Positions 32,639-44,300 of a DNA stretch of 64,000 bases are shown here, piece by piece. The DNA comes from Macrolepiota albuminosa. Taxonomy: Eukaryota; Basidiomycota; Agaricomycetes; Agaricales; Agaricaceae. Position numbers and translations under genes: made by a program. Positions within the stretch are counted from its first letter, which is position 1. Every line of letters starts with the position of its first letter. The notes beneath the pieces are model-generated. The model saw only the letters and a program-made list of their open reading frames with translations. It was not told the DNA's origin and ran no database searches. The stretch lies in assembly GCA_027475525.1 (NCBI GenBank), contig JAMWFC010000092.1, positions 682,001-746,000 of the forward strand, written 5' to 3'.

Positions 32639-33112
32639 TCTATATACAACCCATGGATGTATGTATACGTAGCTTGGGATAGAAAAATTTCTCTTGAATA
32701 TGGATGTAATATTGTAGGCTATACTTGTGCGACTCTCGCCATCGCAATGCCTCCACTCGCTATCAACATGCGTGATTCCCGATCGAGTCCAAGTGAGTGT
32801 TGTTGGTTTCCTGTCCTCCTCTTGACCAATCCCAATATGGCCTTGGGCGTCACACAAACATCCATTTTGAATATCCTTCCTTTCTAGACCACATAATTTC
32901 CACAGCCTTGAGGCTTTAAGTGGAACAGACAACGCGCTCCGGGAGATCGAGCGCACGTATTTCAGCAAAAGCCCGATTGCGTTGATGGTAACGTGAGTAC
33001 GTTGGAATTTGGAAGAGGTGAGGATTCAGGCAATCTCTACTGCGAGCTTTTGGACAATGCTGTTGGAATAACCAATGGCGCCTGCAAATGCACCATTCCG
33101 ATCCCCCATCTC
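32639..33112. other. Short intergenic stretch, no gene recognised
   Basis: A minus-strand open stretch covers most of it but starts only with TTG, runs into the solo LTR and shows no motif. Confidence 0.45.
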
Positions 33113-33117
33113 GATTG

Positions 33118-33440
33118 TGTCGAGGGAAGTGACGTATGACTTCGGAGAGCTACCTCACATACGCGTCACCTATGTCTTCATGCCCGTGTCATTATGACGA
33201 CCGTCGTTCCGTATGTTTAACTTCAATTTATTTATCTTGTATCTTACATTACAAACCTCACACATGTTTTACTGTTCTAAAGCTACTTATACTGTGCGCA
33301 GCCTGAAGTTCGAATCATCTCTTGATCTCGAACTTCAGGTGCGTCAATTACTTATTTACTTACTGAATTATCTCTTGATCTCGAACTTCAGAATAAACCG
33401 TTGTATTATCAATATATTATTTCTGCAATATGTTGCGTCA
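33118..33440 (+). repeat. 5' LTR of the Copia element
   Basis: Begins TGTCGAGGGAAG and ends TTGCGTCA. Contains an 11-bp inverted repeat (33303-33313 with 33328-33338), whose right arm recurs at 33381-33391. Confidence 0.95.
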
Positions 33441-33459
33441 GGTTATGGGCCCCGTGGTC
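33441..33459 (+). promoter_or_regulatory. Primer-binding site of the Copia element
   Basis: GGTTATGGGCCCCGTGGTC abuts the LTR. GGTTATGGGCCC is complementary to the anticodon stem-loop region of initiator tRNA-Met, the half-tRNA primer type known from copia-like elements. The polyprotein ATG at 33445 lies inside it. Confidence 0.6.
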
Positions 33460-36400
33460 AGCGAATCCACTTCCGAAACCTTACAGTTCGCGAAGTTTAA
33501 CGGAAATAACTACCATGTTTGGTCGGACAATATGAAGATCGCTTTGCAGACCAAGTCCCTCTGGGGTATTACGTCTGGACGCGAAACATGCCCGCCAAAA
33601 CCCCCTGCCGAATTTCCAGAAATGATGACCACCTCCGATCCTACTGATGATGGTAAGGTTACTATTGTCAAAAAGGAAGGACAGGATGCATGGGACGTCA
33701 TGCAATCCAAACCTTACATCATGTGGGAACACGCTGTCGAGAAGCACGAACGATGGCTCGGCAAAGATGAGGCTGCCGTAGGATTAATTCGCGGCGCTAT
33801 GGAATATACTCAGCGCGAGTCCATCGTCGACTTCCGAAGATCGAAAGACATATGGGATCACCTTCATAAATGCTACGTCGATCAGCAAGGAGGCATTAAT
33901 GTCCACTATTACTACCAACAGTTGTATGGTAGGAAGTGGGATGGCAGGACCCCGATGACAGATCATATCGGATTCTACCTCAATATTCGACGACGTATAA
34001 TTGATGCGGGCCACAAAGTCGACGACAATACGATCATTAATGCCATACTACTATCTTTGCCTCAATCTACCGCCTGGGAGGTCATGAAGCAGAACTTACT
34101 TTACCGAGGAAGTTCTCTTACTATCGAAAGCGTATCTGCAGAATTAATATCCGTATACGATCGCTTGATACAAGAAGAGAGCTCCGCGAGCAAACAGTTG
34201 GCCTTCGCCTCAAAGTCGGGCACGCAATCGAGTGGGAGTAAAGAAATGAAGAAAAAGAAGCCCAAGCAGAAGCGTGAACCGAAACCGGAAGACACTTGTC
34301 ATAACTGCGGTGAAAAGGGGCATTGGAGCCCGAAATGCCCGAAGCCTAAAAAGACAAAGAACGTCGGTAATGCCAACGTAGCCGTCAAGGAACCGGATAG
34401 CGAAGCTCGAGAAGTGGGTAAACTTCTCATGGCTACGGGTAACGGAATGCCTTCAGGGTTACTGCTTGATAGCGCCGCTTCTTGTCATATGCTGGCCGAC
34501 AAAGACTGGTTCTTCAAACTGAAGGACGTGCAAAACCAATACATATCTGTCGGAGGCCACAATCAGCTCACTGTCGCCGGTGTTGGCTCTATTACAATAC
34601 GCACTAATGTTCCTGATGGGATCAATGACGTACGTTTCGATGACGTATTATATGTGCCTAAATTAGGCGCAAACCTCATCAGTTTAGGCTTGTTACAACG
34701 AAACGGAGCCGTCCTACAGGGACTTCGCTATGGTATTAGTCTCTCCTGGGAAGGCAAAGAATTCCTCCGAGCTAAACTGATTGGGGACCGGGGGACCATG
34801 TATCGAGTCGAATGCATGAATATGGGAACCATGGACGGACAAGTTGCCTACATTGCAAGCGAGTCCACCATGCGTTTGTGGCACCGTCGACTGGGACACA
34901 TCAATCCCCGAGTCATCAAAACAATGTACGATCAAAACTTGGTAACTGGTCTACAAATTAGACTTCCCCGAGAATTCGATCGCCTTTGCAGCGGATGCGT
35001 ACAAGGGAAATCTACAAGACCACCATTGCCGGAAGCGAGCACCAAACAATACGAAAAGAACGAGCTTCTCGTCATGGATCTTGTCGGACCAATGAATGTG
35101 CCAACCTGGGACGGAAATCGTTACGCCCTTGTCATCGTGGAAGTAAGTCGACGCTTACCTTGCGGCAGCTTACTTCAGAAAAAGGAACAAGCTGCCGACG
35201 AGATAAAGGTAACAGTCGCACGACTTGAAAGACAATCAGGACGTCTTGTCAAAATTATTCGAACCGACAACGGCACCGAATTCGTGAACTCCACTGTTGA
35301 GAAGTTCTGTCATGCAAACGGAATCACACACGAGACAACCAATCCTTATCGTCCCCAACAAAACGGTATTGCGGAACGTACAATAGCGATCTTGATGGAG
35401 ATGACCCAAAGTATGCTTCATGCCGCTAACATGGACTTGCGATACTGGGGCGAGGCGTTTATGTACGCCGTTTACATCTGCACAATCACTCCGAATACAG
35501 CTCTGCATGGGAAGATCCCCTATACCGAATGGAGTAACTCTGGAGAGAAACCCGACGTGTCCCATCTCAGAGTTTTCGGATCGTTGGGATGGGCACATGT
35601 TCCCAAAGAAGTTAGGCATGGCAAACTCGAGTCACGAGCGGTACGAGTAAGGATGTTGGGATGGTGGGCCGGTGAAACGAAGGGATACAGACTGGAGGAT
35701 CTTGAAAATGGTAAGCTCATTACTTCACGCGACGTTCAATTCCACGAGGACGACGTACCAAGTGAGCTTGCGCGAATCAAGCCAGAATTTATTCAAACCT
35801 CCGACGAAAACGTGAACGACCTCGTAGATTCAGCTGTATATCCGAATGACGATGCACCCCGCAATATACGGGTCCCTAGTCTCACAGCTGACGTCAGTCA
35901 GTTCATGGAGGACGACGACGCTTACGCTAGTGCCTCTGAAGGAAGATCGATTAGCGAAGAACTCCAGTATCCAGAATTCTCAAGGCCGAGTACTCCAGAA
36001 TACCATCCTGCCGGTGTCGAAACTCCACCTGCACCTCAAAAGCGTGTCAAGTGGCTGGATCTTCCAAAAAGGGACCCCTCCGCACGTACCAAGAGGCTTC
36101 CTCTACGATATCGACAGAGTGAGGACGAGGACCAGCCCACAACTCATGTCGCACACATAACTGTAGCCGGACCATTAGTAAGTGATGCCTTGAAAACTCG
36201 CGACGCTGATGCATGGAAGAAAGCAATCGAAGCGGAGTACAGGCAACTTGTTAGCAAAAACGTATTCGATGAGGTGGACACTTTACCTCCTGGTAAAAAG
36301 GCTGTCGGAAGCAAAGTCGTATTAAAGTTAGCAAAAACGTATTCGATGAGGTGGACACTTTACCTCCTGGTAAAAAGGCTGTCGGAAGCAAAGTCGTATT

Positions 36401-37853
36401 AAAGGAAAAAATGGACGAGCACGGAAACCGGCTGAAATACAAGGCGAGGATCGTGGCACAAGGATTTTCGCAAGTGCCAGGCATCGACTACAGAGACACC
36501 TTCTCATTCGTCGCCAAGTTCGTCACGTTACGAGTTTTCCTGACCCTGGCGGCAATGCTCGACTTCGAGGTACATCAAATTGATGTGATCGGAGCTTATT
36601 TGGAAGCAAACCTCGAAGAGGAAATCTACATGCGAGCTCCACCTTGCCTTGAAGGGAGTAAGTATTGGAAACTCAACAAAGCTATCTACGGTCTTAAACA
36701 AGCTGGACGGAAATGGAAAGAACGATTACATGATGTCCTCATGACTCTCGGCTTCAAGCAATCCAGCGCTGACGATTGTCTATACATTCTTCGCTCAGAC
36801 GGACAAATCACGTTGATCGTCCTAGTTTACGTTGACGATATGGCCGTGGCAGGCAACGACTTACGCAAAATTGCATCATTTAAACAAGACATGGCGAATA
36901 ACTTCGACATTACAGATCTCGGCGAAATACATTACATGTTGGGACTTCAAATTGATCGAGACCGCAAAAATCGCCTTATCTACCTAAGTCAATCTGCATA
37001 CATCGACTCCTTACTCGACCGTTTCGGCATGGTATCCTATCACGAGGTCGCGACTCCCTTGGCGACCAATCACAACTTAACCTTTTGGCAGTCCCCTCGA
37101 ACAGACGAAGAGAAGGCTGCATATGCAGGATACTCCAACGGTATGAACTACTTGTCACTGGTCGGATCGCTACTTTACGCTACGCAAACTCGACCCGATA
37201 TACAGTTCGCGGTTAGTTTGGTAGCACAGTTCTCCAACAATCCGGGAATACCACACCTTACGGCCTGCAAGCGCATTCTTCGCTACTTAAAAGGTACTAA
37301 GACATTGGCGCTCAAGTTAGGAGGATTGGATTATGATGAGATAAAACTGGTGGGTTGGACCGATGCTAATTGGGCGCAGGACAACTACGACCGGCGTTCC
37401 ATCAGTGGATGGTGCTTCGGACTGAACGGAAGTACAATATCATGGTCTTCCAGGAAGCAGTCAGGAGTGGCGACCTCCACGGTCGAAGCCAAATACATTG
37501 CCTCTGCAAACGCCACAAGGGAAGCCATCTGGCTCCGAACCTTGCTGAATGATCTCGATTTCAAACAACTCGGAGCAACCACAGTATATACGGACAGTAC
37601 TGGCAGTATAGCCTTATCTAGGAATCCGGTCGCCCACTCCCATGCTAAGCATATCGACATCCGCTATCATTACATTCGTGAACAAATCTCTCGCGGACGA
37701 ATTAAACTCGAACACGTTTCAACCCACGATATGATTGCCGATGCTCTGACCAAGGCATTACCTCGTGAAGTATTCATCAAATATCGTACCAAACTTGGAG
37801 TTCTGTCTCCTGCGTCACCGTCTAGTGGGAGTGTCGAGGGAAGTGACGTATGA
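33445..37853 (+). CDS. Copia gag-pol polyprotein (frame split only by a 77-bp duplication)
   Basis: Start is ATG 33445; another in-frame ATG (33430) lies inside the LTR. Gag (UBN2-like) includes FNGNNYHVWSDNMKIALQ; the zinc knuckle is CHNCGEKGHWSPKCPK (~34.3 kb). Protease: LLLDSAASCHM. Pre-integrase: LWHRRLGHINPRVIKTM. Integrase: VMDLVGPM, IIRTDNGTEF and NPYRPQQNGIAERTI give D, D and E. RT: DVIGAYLEANLEEEIYMRAP, KAIYGLKQAGRKWKERL and LVYVDDMAVAGND, with the YVDD site intact. RNase H: VGWTDANWAQD, STVEAKYIA and DSTGSIAL, with the C-terminus DALTKALPREVF. The upstream frame runs to 36402 and the downstream frame starts at 36351; the offset equals 77 bp. It ends just inside the right LTR. This is the most intact retroelement in the window. 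Confidence 0.93.
36250..36403. repeat. Exact 77-bp tandem duplication (4 of 9)
   Basis: Units 36250-36326 and 36327-36403, beginning gttagcaaaaacg, within the RT coding region. It shifts the frame by 77 (not a multiple of 3). Confidence 0.95.
37824..37831 (+). promoter_or_regulatory. Polypurine tract of the Copia element
   Basis: agtgggag immediately before the 3' LTR at 37832. Confidence 0.7.
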
Positions 37854-38154
37854 CTTCGGAGAGCTACCTCACATACGCGTCACCTATGTCTTCATGCCCG
37901 TGTCATTATGACGACCGTCGTTCCGTATGTTTAACTTCAATTTATTTATCTTGTATCTTACATTACAAACCTCACACATGTTTTACTGTTCTAAAGCTAC
38001 TTATACTGTGCGCAGCCTGAAGTTCGAATCATCTCTTGATCTCGAACTTCAGGTGCGTCAATTACTTATTTACTTACTGAATTATCTCTTGATCTCGAAC
38101 TTCAGAATAAACCGTTGTATCATCAATATATTATTTCTGCAATATGTTGCGTCA
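37832..38154 (+). repeat. 3' LTR of the Copia element
   Basis: 323 bp, one base different from the 5' LTR; followed by the GATTG target duplication. Confidence 0.95.
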
Positions 38155-38159
38155 GATTG

Positions 38160-39850
38160 CCCTAGTCTTGTCGCACTCTGCAGACAAGGGATCAGGGAGA
38201 ACGAGAACGTTAAGTAAATTTGAGACAAAATATCCAACAGGTAGTATGGGCCAAAGGGCAAATAGCCATATTGATACGTCTGCCTCTAACACGAGGCAGA
38301 CAGTAGTAAAGAAGGCTCCCAGAAACTATAAAAACCCTATAAATAGCTGCTGAAAACTGTAAGCAGGCGTCGAAACCTGTAGACGCGGGAGCCTGACCTC
38401 AAAAAGAATCCACAACGTGTGACAACAATGAGCAGCGCGTAGCAGTGAGGTAGCGGCAGCCGAAAGGTAGCGATGCTTGGCTGGGACAAGATCTCGGGGG
38501 CACATCCCGAGATCAAGTCCCATCAGATCCGACATCACCTATCAATAGCTATCTCCGAGTATTCATCACCGCCAAAATCACACCCAACCCCCAAGCCCTG
38601 CTCCTCAATACGACCCGCCACGACCACACAGCCACAGAGTAGACCCCGGGAAGGCATAAGACAGAAGGGGAAGAACAGAGAAGTGAGGGAAAGAGAACGA
38701 AACAGAGTTTAGCCGAGGGAATCCGTGGAACAACGTTTAGCCTCACCAAGTGACGGCAAACGCAGCTGCCGGTGCCCAGCCCCGGGAAACTCGACAGCCG
38801 GGCGCCTAGACCCGTTGAGACATGATGACACACCGTTACCACGCGAATACGCGCTGGTTCATGCGTAGAAGGAAGGAATATAAAAGAGAGGGGAATTCGG
38901 GGGAGTCGGGCAAGCAATCACCTTGCCACGGCTCGGAGTCCCCAGGGAGTGGACGTCTTAGGCCTTACGCATACAGATTGACTTCGGGATTCAGTAGTAA
39001 TACTATTTGCTCCCAATTTCGAGTGTGACTATTAAGTTCATTCAAATTACAACAATAAAAATTATACTATTATTACAACGTGCGCGCGCGTGTAACTTAA
39101 ACCCCCAGAACTTCGTGAACTGAGGTTTTATATTTTAAATCTAAGTCTTGTTCAATTCCACTTGGACAACTTAAAATAAAAATAAAAACTTACATTTCGC
39201 ATCAATATTATGTGGAATTGCCTAGAACACACCAGCTTGTTTGGAAGGCTATGAAGTTGGATCGGCAAATACCATTGTCAGGTAAGGAGAAAATATACAA
39301 GGAAAGGAGTGAATTTTACGCGTTAACTTTCCAGATCTTCCACCAGAAGAAATTTCATCGGACTCCTCGGTGGTTGTCATTGAGGGCCAACTTGAAGGGT
39401 CATTGTCATCTGACCTATTGACCAGCGTTTCTGTTCTGTTTCTGCCTTTGAAATCTGTGAATCTCCATGAAATCACTATAAGGTAAAGCATCTTGGGGAC
39501 AACTTTCAGAAAGTTCTAGAGATAAGTTGGAAGACATGGGCACTCAGCCCTCACAACCTGTTTTCCCTGGCATACCTGGCACTCTGCCCTCATCGTTCAA
39601 CTGAGTAGCTGGCACTGGTGCCTACTTACAAGCTCCAGGCCCTGCTGATCAACTCTGGTACTCAGTTCTACATAAACCAACAGGCTCTGACTGATCCTTC
39701 TGGTGCCACATCCATATCTGGACAATACACTGCACAGAATTTGCACCCAGACAATACACCACTTGCTTGTATGGGCCATTGCTAGCACGGCGTGACCAAG
39801 ATCTACACTTGATCAAAAGGTATGGGCCTGTGGCAGACCGAGGTCTACAG
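38160..39850. other. CpG-normal unique-looking DNA with a strong hairpin, no gene recognised
   Basis: Contains the hairpin at 38483-38521, a TATA-like aatataaaagagag near 38879, an alternating purine/pyrimidine run gtgcgcgcgcgtgt near 39082, and short ORFs (39212-39421 plus and its alternative frames) without recognisable motifs. The TATA-like box in a CpG-rich context and the AT-rich tail could belong to an unrecognised LTR, but I found no matching ends or target duplication. Confidence 0.4.
38483..38521. other. 14-bp hairpin with AA/AA internal loop
   Basis: gggac-aa-gatctcggg, a 7-nt loop, cccgagatc-aa-gtccc. Perfect pairing apart from the symmetric AA/AA mismatch. Confidence 0.8.
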
Positions 39851-40208
39851 CATAGGGTGTTGAATACATGATGTGGCAGTGTCAATGTAACCACATTAGC
39901 ATGATGTGCCAACACAGCACAACACAGTACATTAACTTAGTGCAGACAGGAGAACTACTGGCAACATTTGTATAATATTCAATGTCCAATTCGTATATAT
40001 CAGTATCTGTAAATATAACACATATAAAAAAAAAAGAAAAAAAGAAAAAAATAGGTAGAAAACTGAAAATCAAAGCCTTTATTTGTCAATGTTGTCTCTG
40101 TATGTGTAGAACATGTTGCCATTGACATGACTGCCGTACAAGAATAAGTACATCCCTGTACAACAAGGCTTTGTATTCATAGTCTGTAAAGGGGTGTTAT
40201 TCAACAAA

Positions 40209-41333
40209 TTATGTCAAAAACTGGCAACAAACCTGTTTCTTGTTACAATTCAGATCCTTGACCCTCCCTATAACCCCCTTGATGTGCCCGAATGCTCGAA
40301 TAACATACATGTGCACAGATCTGGGCATCTGTGAGTCTAACAGAGCCAAAGAAAGGTGCAAATATATGTACTTGATGCTCTGAACTACACTAGTCCTTCT
40401 GCTTTCGTATTTTCCAATTTTATATAATGAATCACCATCAATAGTTTGGGAAACCACGTGGAATGATTGTTCAGAAGTCGATAAGCAAATCATGGACATT
40501 ATAGGGTGGGAATGAACGTTTGAAGTAGTGTTGATGCTAAGCAATGTCCAGGATGCTGTGACACATTGAATACACATGTGACAGTCACATATACACATTA
40601 ATGTTGCTCCTGTTGGCTTTAAACAGCCAACGTTACCTCCCACGTTGTCCTTGGAGTGTCTGCATGCAGCTAAAGGCTTTGCTGCATGATCTAAAGTCAA
40701 AAAAAGAATAGTTTGAAGTATAATCGATAAGACCAACATACCAATTTAGTACAAATATCTGCCTATGACACTCTTGTTGGCTTTAAATGGCCAATGCTGG
40801 CCTCCTCATTGTCCAGATGTGGCTAGAGGCTTTGCTGTACATCCTAAATAATAATAATAATATTAATATTAATAAAATTGTTTGATTCACTACTGACCAA
40901 CCATTATAACACGTATTTGGCTGCTGCCTGGAGCTAATCTAATGCAATGTTGTAAGATGAATCTTCATCAGTGTGAGTATGAACACTGACAGTATAGTTG
41001 GGATAATGCAAAGCAACAAACTCTACAAGCTCTGGCATAGAGTCAGCATCAAAATAATAGTCCTGGCTATACTCAAGACTTATGCGTGGACAAACAAAGG
41101 TACTGTCTAAGTCATGTAGAGTATTTGGTGAGGGACTATCTGTTGGTAAAGGAAGGCAGACAGTCTTTTGCATGCTTGGCTGTGTTTAAATTATTTTATT
41201 GTCATATGTTGCCAATACCGAGTAGAAACCAACTTGTGGAATGATGTTGGAGGGGCAACAAATAGAAGCAGTGAATTTGATGTCTTGATATATAGCAGAA
41301 TAATAAAACAGAGCTTTCCGGTTTTGCCTGAAT
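40209..41333 (-). pseudogene. Unrecognised CpG-decayed exons
   Basis: Two long minus-strand open stretches, 41173-40934 (with PRISLEYSQDYYFDADSMPE) and 40739-40209 (with NVGGNVGCLKPTGATLMC and CHMCIQCV), plus an upstream stretch in the same frame as the first, broken by one stop (near 41.2 kb). A ~60-bp segment near 40.63 kb recurs diverged at 40.77 kb (ttggctttaaa..gccaa). Both stretches could be exons of one gene. I do not recognise the product; function unknown. Confidence 0.3.
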
Positions 41334-44300
41334 CAGGTTTGATGGCACTTTGTTAATTTGCATCATAGTCCTAGAGACACGTATAGCTCTTCAACTATCT
41401 GCCAACTTTACCCATATTTGTTTTTGGCTGTATATGATCCATTAGTGAGGCTATATAAATTTTTTAGAACATATGGTCATGCAGTTGGGAGGAGACATAC
41501 CTAGCACTTTGAATGCCAGCAGTGCATGCTTGAGTAACTCCATGAGAGCAGATGCTAACAACTAAACTGCTCATGAGTTGCATGGAGATTGCCGTATATC
41601 TGGCAGGTCACATTATATAAAATCTTTTACTTCATTCTAGAATAAACTGCTGGTTCCAGAAACATGTTCTATCAAAAAGTCTGCTTACTTATTTAAGGCA
41701 CTTGCACATGTATTATCTATATATATATATATAAGTAAACAGGCCATCCAACCAAATGCTTACATAACATTTATTATTTATTTATATAATATTATTTTAA
41801 ATATTCCTAATTTTAAATATGATGTATATACATGTACATCGATAGATGAATACAATGCATATTTACTAGAATAAAATGTTAAAATACAGTGCATTGATAC
41901 CACAATAAAATATGTGAATTATCTGTGAAACTTATAAGGACCAGTAAGCGTTAAAATTAAACCGACTTACATAAAAAATACAGACAGAATTTATATGTTC
42001 TGCTCATGTGAGGTCTGTAATGTGCCTACACTAATAAAATTAGATGATGAAATACTAGATGACTGAATATTCACAATTTCTCTTGAAGAGGTGTTGAAAA
42101 CATAATGATGAGTTATGCTAGTCAGAACAATGTGCATTACTGTTATGGCCTAAGCTGTCCAGCTGTATGATGCACCAGAATATGAATAAGTGTATGCTTC
42201 ATCTAAGTGTTGCTCCTTGTTGCTTGGATATAAGTAAAAAGCCACAATGGGACAACTTTCTCAGTCAAATCTCTTTATTGTGAGATGTCACACATTACAG
42301 TTTCTATGAGCATAAGCACTGACAATAATATATAAATTTGACATCATAAAACTGCCTATAAATGCTAAAATATTTATAAAAACTCACCAGAACACTAGAT
42401 TGGCAACATTTATCTGCGTCAATACATTGAAGTACTGACTGAATACTGTAGATAAGACAATATCTGCCATTTTCCTCATCTGGCTGCTATGCAATAATGT
42501 AGTGGAAGTGTGGGGGTGCCAACACTGAATGCTAGCAATGGGGAGCACGGACATGATGTTATGTGAGTAGAATAACAAGTGTAAATATATATGAAAATAT
42601 ATTGAGAGGACACATCAACATCATACATTTGTCATGTAAAGTAGTGAGTTCACACTAACTATATGTTTTAATAATAACTCAACATGTTGGCTGGTTTATC
42701 AAATTAGTGTATTGTAGTTCATCCCATTGGTGTATAAGTAACATGTCATATTTTCTGTAGAGGTTTGTGTAGAAATGTTTTGTTTTGACTTGTGGAAATC
42801 CATAGATTGAGCAGACTGACGTTCTTTCTGTACTGTATTACTTGATATAATTTTACCCATTGGAGTGTTCTAGCCTGGAGCAAGTAATAAGTACCAAGTT
42901 AATATATAGCAACGATATTTGCTTCCATCATATGTTTGTTGAGCAAGTACATAGCAACATAGAATGCTAGTACTAGTACAATCAAGTGGTGGTGGAAATG
43001 CATTTTTTAGAGCATACAATAGCATTTTGTAAGAGAGAGCCAGATGTAACATAGCCAGTATAAGAAACTACCAAAAAGAACCAACAGACTGAAAGGCATA
43101 GAAAGGTGGAGAGCACATCAGAGGAGAAGAGATAAAGGATTATGTATATACTTTAAGATATAAAAAACAAAATAGTAATACATATTATCAAATATACACA
43201 TAGCATAAGTTGTTTCAACATACCATAAATTTGTATCTTTTGTTTTTAAATAAACAATTGTGTTTCTTACTTTTACAAGTAAAAACCAGTTTTGCTTATT
43301 GGCTAGCCTTGTACAAAGTGGCATGACAACGAGTAAATATATATATGTGTTTGCTATGTAATATTTGAACAGTCATTCAACCAAACTATTACATAATACA
43401 AAGTCACATTTATGAATTTATTATTTAATTTTACTAGTTATTCCTTTTATAATTTAATAATCATTTAAAATCATGACAAAATAAATAAACAAATATAATT
43501 AAACTAATTGTCCTAACAAATGCTTACATAATATATCATCACATTAAAAATTTCATGGTCATGAAATTGGTCAGGTGAATATATGGTAGATATAACGTGC
43601 CCAAACTCATAATTACTAACTAATAAACTAATTTTAATATACATGAATACATATTATATTAGCATTCAGATGTACAGCAGAAAAATAAATAAGTAATTAA
43701 ATAAATAAAATATATAAGTAAACTGATCATCCACTAAATGCTTATATAACATGCACCTTTGTTCATTTAATAGGTATATCAAAAATCGTTTTTATAAACT
43801 ACTTAGTCTTTAGTTAGCTGTTGTTGATGAAAATAAATTATATTTTGGTTTAGATCAGATTAAATTGTATTTTCTATGGGCACGTTTAATATATATTATA
43901 TCAGCATTTGGATGTATGACTAGTTTGAAGATCATATAACCTCACATTGTCCAAATTCATATTAACTGTTCTGATTTTGCAAGGGGGTCGTTTAAACAAT
44001 AGCACTTTTAGCATAGGTGAATGGCTTTCTAGTAATATAGTAATACAACCTATATCCTTAAATACACAGACTTGATTCAAACTAAACAACTCCCCATCAG
44101 TAATATACAATTATGCTACTCTGATGTATAATACTATTGTTGCTTTATTACCTCTGCAGACTCATATATCCAATGTATCCAGACTGCTTTATTCAACAAT
44201 CAACCTTCTACCAGTAATTAAACCATCATGGAACCACACCCTCAAGGACAAATCCATGTATCAACAAGTAAAATGACTGTTTGTGAAATATATGATATCT
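41334..44300. other. Very AT-rich, CpG-poor DNA with diverged short repeats
   Basis: No coding signal recognised. A phrase like ccaacyaaatgcttacataa appears, diverged, near 41.75, 43.39, 43.52 and 43.73 kb, and paired phrases around gcattyagatgta(c/t) occur near 43.66 and 43.90 kb. This suggests an old ~200-bp repeat array. Long runs of a/t dominate (for example 41715-41736). Confidence 0.45.

Larger units (their letters stand above)
33118..38154 (+). mobile_element. Young Ty1/Copia LTR retrotransposon, essentially complete
   Basis: LTRs of 323 bp at 33118-33440 and 37832-38154 differ by one base (gtattatc / gtatcatc). The target duplication GATTG is at 33113-33117 and 38155-38159. A primer-binding site directly follows the left LTR and a purine tract (agtgggag) directly precedes the right LTR. 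The internal polyprotein has Copia order (gag, protease, integrase, RT, RNase H). The only break in the frame is an exact 77-bp duplication; without it the reading frame from 33445 to 37853 is 1443 codons plus stop. CpGs are intact. Confidence 0.95.

Noticed and set aside
36250..36403. Reading the Copia frame break as element death
   Set aside because: The frame offset equals the 77-bp duplication that recurs at eight other sites, so an assembly cause is more likely.
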